52,389 bases of DNA from assembly GCA_020425125.1 (NCBI GenBank), contig JAGQRV010000014.1:1-52389 (forward strand), given 5' to 3'. This DNA is from Paracoccaceae bacterium. GTDB taxonomy: Bacteria > Pseudomonadota > Alphaproteobacteria > Rhodobacterales > Rhodobacteraceae. Below are positions 43,522 to 52,389 of the stretch, one piece after another. The position numbers were made by a program, and so were the translations under genes. Under the pieces are notes generated by a model, which saw nothing but the letters and a program-made list of their open reading frames with translations, was not told where the DNA came from and searched no databases. Numbering within the stretch: the stretch's first letter is position 1; every line of letters starts with the position of its first letter.

Positions 43522-46029
43522 ATGCAGGATTGGGTCGCTCGCTGGCCCGGCAAGAGTGCGGTCGTTCCGGGCGGTCCATGCCACCCTGCGATCTGGCACA
43601 TGCTGGATGTGGCCGCAGTGGCGGAGCGGCTGATCGCGCCATTCCGGTTTCCCGCGCCTCAATCGAAGGCACTGGTGCTGCTCGCCGCACTGCATGATCT
43701 GGGCAAGATCGGAGCGCAGTTCCGTGGCATGGTCCTTGATGGAACACCGCAACGGGGAGGAAGCCACTGGAAGGTGACGGAGGCGCTTCTCCGGCATCAT
43801 GACATGAAGCTGGCGCCGGTTCTCGGAATGCGGAACCGGCACCGGTTCGCCCTCTACGCCGCAACTGCGGGGCATCACGGGCGGCCTCCCTCTGACGAAC
43901 AGACAGGCTGGGAGGCCATGCTGAGACATGCCGGGGCCGACGCAATCGCCGACGCAGGCAAGGCCATCGAGACGTATGCCGCCCTTTGGCCCGAGGCATC
44001 GCTTGCCGACCTGTCGCGAGACGATGCCTATGCGCTCAGCTGGTGGCTCCCGGGGCTCGTGGCGGCTGCGGACTGGATCGGATCCAATGTCGAATGGTTC
44101 CCGCCAACCGCTCCCGACCTTCCGATCGAGGCCTATTGGGCGCAAGCGAGGGCACTGGCCGAGGCCGCCGTGGCCGCGGCCGGACTGGCTTCGCCTGAGG
44201 TCTCCGCGGCGCCTCTCTTCTCGTTCGCGCTCCGACCGATGCAGGTGGCTGCCGCCGAGGTTTCCCTGCGCGACGGGCCGATGCTCGCTCTGATCGAGGA
44301 CGAGACCGGCGCCGGCAAGACCGAGGCCGCGCTGATCCTGGCGCAGCGAATGATGCGTGCCGGAAAGGGGCGCGGTCTGTATTTCGCCCTGCCGACCATG
44401 GCGACCGCGGACGCGATGTTCGGCCGGGCGCGGGAGGTGGTGGGAAGAATGTTCTCTTCCGGGCCATCGCTTACCCTGGCTCATGGCCGGGCAGGGCTCT
44501 CGGTCGAGTTCCGCGATCTCCGAGGCGGGGATCGTGCCAATCAGGATGAGCCTGGCTGTTCGGACTGGCTGGCCGAGAGCCGCCGCAGGGCCCTTCTCGC
44601 GGATGTCGGCATAGGTACGATCGACCAGGCGCTTCTGGGCGTGCTGCCGACGCGGCATGCCTGCCTCCGGCTTTTTGGCCTGAGTTCGAAGATCCTGATC
44701 GTGGACGAGGTACACGAGATGGGCGATCCCTATCTCGAGGAATTGCTCGCGGCGCTGCTTCGGGCCCACGCGGCGCTTGGCGGATCGGCGATTCTGTTGA
44801 CGGCAACTCTGCCGATGGGGCTGCGCGCTCGGCTGGTCACGGCGTTCGAAGCGGGGGCAGGGCGCGACACCGCTGCGCCGGCGGATGCTGACTATCCGGC
44901 GCTGACGGTGCCGGGAGGGGCGGTCCGCACCGACCTGCCGAAGACGACAGGCGCGCGCGGTCCGGTTCAGGTGGAGCGTCTGGCGGCCCCGGAGGTTGCG
45001 GTCGATCTGCTTGTCGATCGGGCACGTCAGGGGGCGGCCTGTGTCTGGGTGCGCAATGCGGTGGACGAGGCCATGTCGGCGGTCCGATCGCTCCGCGATC
45101 GCGGGATCAGCGCCAACCTGCTTCATGCCCGCTTTGCATTGGGTGACAGGAAACGTCACGAGGCCTCCGCATTGGACCGGTTCGGCAAGGGCGGGCAGGG
45201 CAGGGAAGGCCGGGTCCTGGTCGCGACACAGGTGGTCGAAAGCTCGCTCGATCTCGACTTCGATGTGATGGTGTCGGATCTGGCCCCGATGGCGGCATTG
45301 ATCCAGCGCGCTGGACGGCTCTGGCGGCACATGGACCTGCGGCCGCAGGCCACGCGATCGGTTCCCGCGCCAGTCCTCTACGTCGTTGCGCCGGATCCGA
45401 ATGCGGTGGGCGATGCGCGATGGCTGCATTCGGCGCTCGGAGCCGGGGCCCATGTCTATGACCTGCCCCTGCAATGGCGGACGGCGGACGTGGTCTTCCG
45501 CACGGGACGGATCGAGGCGCCGGGAAACCTGCGAGCGCTGATCGAGGCCGCGCACGGGGAAGACGGCGATTTGCCCGAGGCACTTCTCGGTGCCGAGGTG
45601 AAGGCTCTCGGTGCAGCTCACGGCAAACGGGCGCACGGGAAACGCAACGTGGTCGATTTCGCGGCCGGGTTCCGTCAGGGCGCTGGCGGATGGGAGGATA
45701 CCGAATTCCCCACGCGGCTAGGGCAGGAGATGCGCGCGCTGGTACTGACGCGATGGCAGGACGGGGAACTTGTTCCGTGGGCAATCGGGGAGACGGCAGC
45801 CGACAGCGCACAGCTTTCCGAAGTGCAGGCGTCGGCTCGACGACTTGCCGCGCTGGACCTGCCCGACCAGACTGCGGCCGCCATCGTGGCCTTCACCGCC
45901 GACTGGCCCGACTGGCGGCGGAGGGCAGTCATGGTCTGTCCGGTGGACGAGGACGGCGTGATCTGTGCAGGGTTGCGGTATGACGCGGAACAGGGCTTGA
46001 TGTTCACGTCCACGACTGAAAACGATTAG
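43522..46029 (+). CDS. cas3: Cas3 nuclease-helicase (type I-E)
   Basis: An 835-residue protein that cuts and unwinds target DNA once recruited by Cascade. The N-terminal HD nuclease has ALHDLGKIGAQF (about residues 55-66), ALLRHHD and GHHGRPP. The helicase has Walker A DETGAGKTEAALIL (about 258-271), DEVHEMG (about 394), LLTATLP, LLHARF, VATQVVESSLDLDFD and QRAGRLWRH (about 593). The ends fit I-E Cas3 without a Cse1 fusion. The start is uncertain: ATG 43522, TTG 43516 (better placed after GGGGAGAG) and GTG 43459 are all in frame; the conserved part (WVARWPGKS) begins two residues after this ATG. The gene is separated from cse1 by 220 bases, so it may have separate control. Confidence 0.95.
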   Translation: MQDWVARWPGKSAVVPGGPCHPAIWHMLDVAAVAERLIAPFRFPAPQSKALVLLAALHDLGKIGAQFRGMVLDGTPQRGGSHWKVTEALLRHHDMKLAPVLGMRNRHRFALYAATAGHHGRPPSDEQTGWEAMLRHAGADAIADAGKAIETYAALWPEASLADLSRDDAYALSWWLPGLVAAADWIGSNVEWFPPTAPDLPIEAYWAQARALAEAAVAAAGLASPEVSAAPLFSFALRPMQVAAAEVSLRDGPMLALIEDETGAGKTEAALILAQRMMRAGKGRGLYFALPTMATADAMFGRAREVVGRMFSSGPSLTLAHGRAGLSVEFRDLRGGDRANQDEPGCSDWLAESRRRALLADVGIGTIDQALLGVLPTRHACLRLFGLSSKILIVDEVHEMGDPYLEELLAALLRAHAALGGSAILLTATLPMGLRARLVTAFEAGAGRDTAAPADADYPALTVPGGAVRTDLPKTTGARGPVQVERLAAPEVAVDLLVDRARQGAACVWVRNAVDEAMSAVRSLRDRGISANLLHARFALGDRKRHEASALDRFGKGGQGREGRVLVATQVVESSLDLDFDVMVSDLAPMAALIQRAGRLWRHMDLRPQATRSVPAPVLYVVAPDPNAVGDARWLHSALGAGAHVYDLPLQWRTADVVFRTGRIEAPGNLRALIEAAHGEDGDLPEALLGAEVKALGAAHGKRAHGKRNVVDFAAGFRQGAGGWEDTEFPTRLGQEMRALVLTRWQDGELVPWAIGETAADSAQLSEVQASARRLAALDLPDQTAAAIVAFTADWPDWRRRAVMVCPVDEDGVICAGLRYDAEQGLMFTSTTEND

Positions 46030-46249
46030 GAACTGATTGGCAAAGAAGCAGATTTCAGGGTGGACACCGTCGTGTTCGGTATGATTTCAATTCAACTATT
46101 GCGGGCGGTGGTCTCAGATCCTGTTTGGAGCCTGGTTTGTCGAATGGTTGAGCGTTGAGGTCGGCGACGGGAGCTTGTTGCCTCTGTAGCCGACTTGTTT
46201 CGATTGCGTTGGTTCGTTTCTCACATTTGTCGCCGATTTGAGGCCCTGG
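46030..46249 (+). promoter_or_regulatory. cas3-cse1 intergenic region, likely second promoter
   Basis: 220 bases without a gene, visibly more AT-rich than the flanking cas genes (for example atgatttcaattcaactatt near 46081). In E. coli-type I-E loci a Cascade promoter lies in the equivalent gap. No clear -35/-10 pair can be assigned by eye. Confidence 0.4.
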
Positions 46250-47709
46250 ATGTCCCTCAATCTCATTTCCGATGTCTGGATTCCCGTTCTCGATTCAGCT
46301 GGAGAAAGACGCCTGATCGCGCCCTGGCAGATGGCAGCCCCGGATCTCCTCAGGCCCGACTGGCCCCGCCCGGATCTGAACGTCGCCTGTCTGGAGCTGC
46401 TGATCGGTCTGGTCCGGCTGGTCGACCCGCCCGCCCATTCGGATGACTGGGAGGACCGCCAGGCCGCCGATCCTGACCGCCTGCGCGATCGGCTTGCCCC
46501 TTTTGCGCCGGCCTTCGAGCTGTTGGGCGAGGGCCCCCGCTTCATGCAGGAACTGGGCGGGCTCGCGGGTGAGGTGCGTCCGCCGGATGCGCTCTTCATC
46601 GACTCGGGCGGCGAAGGTGGCGCACTCACGGTGCGCGAGGGCCGTTATCCCGCGCTCGATCTGCCTTTGGCGGCGATGGCGCTCTACACGATGCAGACCC
46701 AGGCGCCGTCGGGCGGGCGGGGCAACCTGACCTCGCTTCGGGGGGGCGGGCCGATGAGCGTGCTGGTCGAGCCTCGCGGTGGTCTGTGGCCGCTGATCTG
46801 GGCGAACGTGCCGGACCGGGTGCAGGATGAGAAGCCGGCGACGCCAGAGAACCTGCCCTGGATGCGGGAGACGCTGACCTCCGAGAGCGGTGCGCAGTAT
46901 TTCCCGCATCAGGGCCACCCGGCGGAGGTGTTCTTCGGCATGCCGCGCCGCTATCGGCTGGTGGCGGAAGGCGACCGGGTGACCGGTGTAATCCAGCGGC
47001 CGTCGGGTACCCGATATGCCGGCTGGCGCCATCCGCTGACCCCCTATTATCGCCAGAAGCCGGGGGATGAGGCCTTGCCGGTGCGCCCTCGCGCGGGCGC
47101 GTTCGGTTACCGCCACTGGCTCGGCGTGGCGGTGAAGGCCCCGGGGGATCTCAAGGAACAACCGAAGACCGTGACGGCATGGCATGACCGGAGCAACGGC
47201 CAGGCGGCACGGCTGATCGTCGCCGGCTGGGCGATGGAGAACATGAAGGCGCGCGACTACGTCTTTGCGCGGCCCCCGCTGGTTCGCCTCCCGAAGGACC
47301 GGGAGTTTTTGCCGGTCGCTATGGTCGCGGCCGCGGATCAGGTGGCCCTGTCGCTCAGAAGCGCACTGGCTTCGGTCCTGGCCGAGGGCGAGGCGCGCGA
47401 GGCGGCGCGAGAGGAATTCTATCTTCATACCCAAGTTGCCTTTGAGGCATTGCTGAACCGGGCAGCGGCTGCGGACCCGGCGGACCTTGCCCGGATTTGG
47501 CTTGAGCAGTTGCGCGCGGCCGCGCTGACGATTTTCGACCGGCTGGCACTGCCCGGTCTGGCGGACCGGTCGCTTGCCGACCAGCACGCCATTGTCGCGG
47601 CGCGCCGTTACCTGGGCGCGACCCTCGCGGGGTACGGCCCGGCCGGCGGCAAGCTGTTCGATGCGCTGGATCTGCCGCGTCCCGACAAGCGGAAGAAGGA
47701 AGCTGAAGC

Positions 47710-47713
<4 letters not shown>
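46250..47713 (+). CDS. cse1: Cse1/Cas8e, Cascade large subunit
   Basis: A 487-residue large subunit, which recognises the PAM and recruits Cas3. Family landmarks: MSLNLISDVWIPVLDSAG at the start, ADPDRLRDRLAPFAPAFELLG, ALYTMQTQAPSGGRGNLTSLRGGGPMSVLVEP, PHQGHPAEVFFGMPRRYRLV and GFRYRHWLGVAVK-like segments, plus the C-terminal four-helix bundle. The ATG at 46250 follows GAGG by 6 bases; a TTG 12 bases earlier is in frame. The stop overlaps the cse2 start (ATGA). Confidence 0.94.
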
Positions 47714-49988
<2,275 letters not shown>

Positions 49989-49992
<4 letters not shown>

Positions 49993-50696
49993 CGCTCTGG
50001 CTCTCGCGCGTCCGGATCGCGCGCGGTGCCGATCTCGACGCGCTGCGCCCGCTTCTCGACCCGGGTGCGCTGCATGATGGCGCGATGGATCCGGTGCAGA
50101 AGGGCCAGCGGACGGACGCGCATCACCGGCTGATCTGGACGCTCTTCGCCGACACGCCGGAGCGCCGGCGCGACTTCCTGTGGCGTGACGAGGGGCAAGG
50201 GCGCTTCACGCTCCTGTCCCGACGTCCCCCCGCGCCCTCGCGGATCTTCGAGCCGCCCGCGGTCAAGCCCTTCGCTCCCGATCTCGCAGCGGGTGACCGG
50301 CTGGCCTTTGCGCTCCGGGTCAATGCGACCCGCGACCGTGCCGGCGCGACACGGAATCGCCGCGTCGATGTGGTGATGCACGCGCTGCACGATGTTCCTC
50401 ATGGCGCGCGCGCCGAGCAAAGGATGCAGGTTGCGCAAAGCGCCGCGGCCGAATGGCTTTCGGGCCAGGGCGCGCGGGACGGGTTCGCGCCGATGACAGT
50501 TCGCGCAGGCGACTATTCCGTGGCTGCTTTGCCCGGCCATGTCGGGCGGCGCCGGGGCCAGCCACAATACGGCATTCTCGATCTTTCGGGCGAACTGTCT
50601 GTGACTGACCCGACGGCATTCCTGTCCCGCCTGGCGATGGGCTTCGGTCGGGCAAAGGCCTTCGGCTGCGGTCTGATGCTGCTCCGGCGGGTTTGA
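49989..50696 (+). CDS. cas6e: Cas6e (CasE), crRNA-processing endoribonuclease
   Basis: A 235-residue double-ferredoxin-fold RNase that cleaves pre-crRNA at the base of the repeat hairpin and stays bound to it. It has LSRVRIARG at the start, DAHHRLIWTLFAD with the His candidates for catalysis, and the C-terminal Gly-rich loop FLSRLAMGFGRAKAFGCGLMLLRR. The repeats next door form a GC hairpin suitable for it. cas1 begins 3 bases after its stop. Confidence 0.93.
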
Positions 50697-50699
50697 TCC

Positions 50700-51934
<1,235 letters not shown>

Positions 51935-52001
51935 CGCGCGTCGCGCCGGTACGCTGTTTGACAATCAAATTACTTCGGTAGATCAGATGTCTGCAGGAAG
52001 T
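51935..52001 (+). promoter_or_regulatory. CRISPR leader
   Basis: 67 bases between the cas2 stop and the first repeat, with an AT-rich centre (tttgacaatcaaattac). TTGACA at 51958-51963 is a good -35 element for pre-crRNA transcription towards the array; the -10 is not clear. Sequence elements for IHF-assisted integration could not be confirmed by eye. Confidence 0.7.
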
Positions 52002-52389
52002 CTGTTCCCCGCGCCCGCGGGGATGAACCGACCATGCAGCAATCGGTAGCGCAGAAGCTGGCCTGTTCCCCGCGCCCGCGGGGATGAACCGCAGATCGCG
52101 GGTCTGGAATCGTTCTGGGCACACTGTTCCCCGCGCCCGCGGGGATGAACCGGCACAGGACGACATCGCGAAGAAGTTCAAGGCCTGTTCCCCGCGCCCG
52201 CGGGGATGAACCGCTCTGCGGTCCTGCCGCTTCATGGCACCGCACCTGTTCCCCGCGCCCGCGGGGATGAACCGGCAGGAGAAACTTCTCGAACAGGCAG
52301 GATTTTCTGTTCCCCGCGCCCGCGGGGATGAACCTTTGGAAAGGTAGAGAGATGCGCGTGCAAACTACTGTTCCCCGCGCCCGCGGGGA
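52002..52389 (+). CRISPR. type I-E CRISPR array, at least seven repeats, truncated by window end
   Basis: Repeats start at 52002, 52063, 52124, 52185, 52246, 52307 and 52368, a strict 61-base period: 29-base repeats and six 32-base spacers. Each repeat begins CTGTTCCCCGCG, continues CCCGCGGGG and ends ATGAACCG. CCCCGC/GCGGGG forms the Cas6e hairpin. The repeats are identical apart from the last base of repeat 6 (52335), which is T instead of G. The seventh repeat is cut at 22 bases by the window end, so the array continues. Same-strand leader and adjacency to cas1-cas2 mark the left end as the newest. Confidence 0.99.

Noticed and set aside
43372-45636. 754-residue minus-strand frame
   Set aside because: Antisense to cas3 with low-complexity composition; no recognisable domain.
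52031-52367. Self-targeting by a CRISPR spacer against the IS or island genes in the window
   Set aside because: No spacer matched any window sequence on reading.

Overview
The window looks like a piece of a high-GC alphaproteobacterial chromosome, most likely from the Rhodobacterales (Paracoccaceae-type). This is inferred from the dense GC-rich coding, the gene families present (kdsA, NhaA, a SulP permease, a DUF442/sulfide:quinone oxidoreductase fusion, DUF2924 paired with a serine recombinase, tripartite tricarboxylate transport) and the type I-E CRISPR repeat. No rRNA or other species-level marker is present, so the genus is not called.

Layout. (1) 0.1-8.5 kb: core-like envelope genes. 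These are a small secreted Cys protein, a membrane-anchored pentapeptide-repeat protein, a CPA1 Na+/H+ antiporter carrying a C-terminal cyclic-nucleotide-binding (CNB) fold, a 4-TM unknown, an arylsulfotransferase-like membrane-anchored protein and a DUF1810 protein. (2) 8.7-14.9 kb: a reactive-sulfur cluster with a Crp/Fnr regulator bearing a Cys pair, a YgaP-like membrane peptide, a persulfide-dioxygenase-type metallo-beta-lactamase protein, a DUF442/SQR-like fusion, a SulP permease and an NsrR-like Rrf2 regulator. Several palindromes lie between these genes. (3) 15.0-19.9 kb: SseB-like protein, methyltransferase, uracil-DNA-glycosylase-family protein, NhaA, KdsA and tRNA-Gln(TTG).

(4) 20.0-29.4 kb: a mobile-DNA zone beginning right after the tRNA. 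It holds a large serine recombinase with a coupled DUF2924 gene, about 0.9 kb without a gene, a truncated IS110-family remnant, an intact IS110 element, an ISL3 element with recognisable terminal inverted repeats, a doubly frameshifted IS1111-like transposase and an IS5-family transposase. (5) 29.4-43.3 kb: an accessory catabolic island. A D-2-hydroxyacid dehydrogenase and a GntR regulator with two DNA-binding domains flank two divergent operons. The leftward operon is Ldh-family dehydrogenase, hydroxypyruvate-isomerase-like protein, succinate-semialdehyde-dehydrogenase-like protein, cupin and ABM monooxygenase. The rightward operon is TctC, TctB, TctA, an isopropylmalate/tartrate-dehydrogenase-like enzyme and an NDH-2-like flavoprotein fused to a CNB domain, followed by a periplasmic beta-propeller lactonase and a hotdog thioesterase. 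The set suggests uptake and oxidation of a hydroxy-di/tricarboxylate; a tartrate-like substrate routed through hydroxypyruvate is my leading but unproven guess. I consider this island, and especially the NDH-2/CNB fusion inside it, the most novel part of the window.

(6) 43.5-52.4 kb: a complete type I-E CRISPR-Cas locus (cas3, cse1, cse2, cas7, cas5, cas6e, cas1, cas2). A leader and an array of seven repeats with six 32-bp spacers follow, and the array runs off the end of the window. From cse1 to cas2 the genes overlap or nearly abut, as expected for one transcript.
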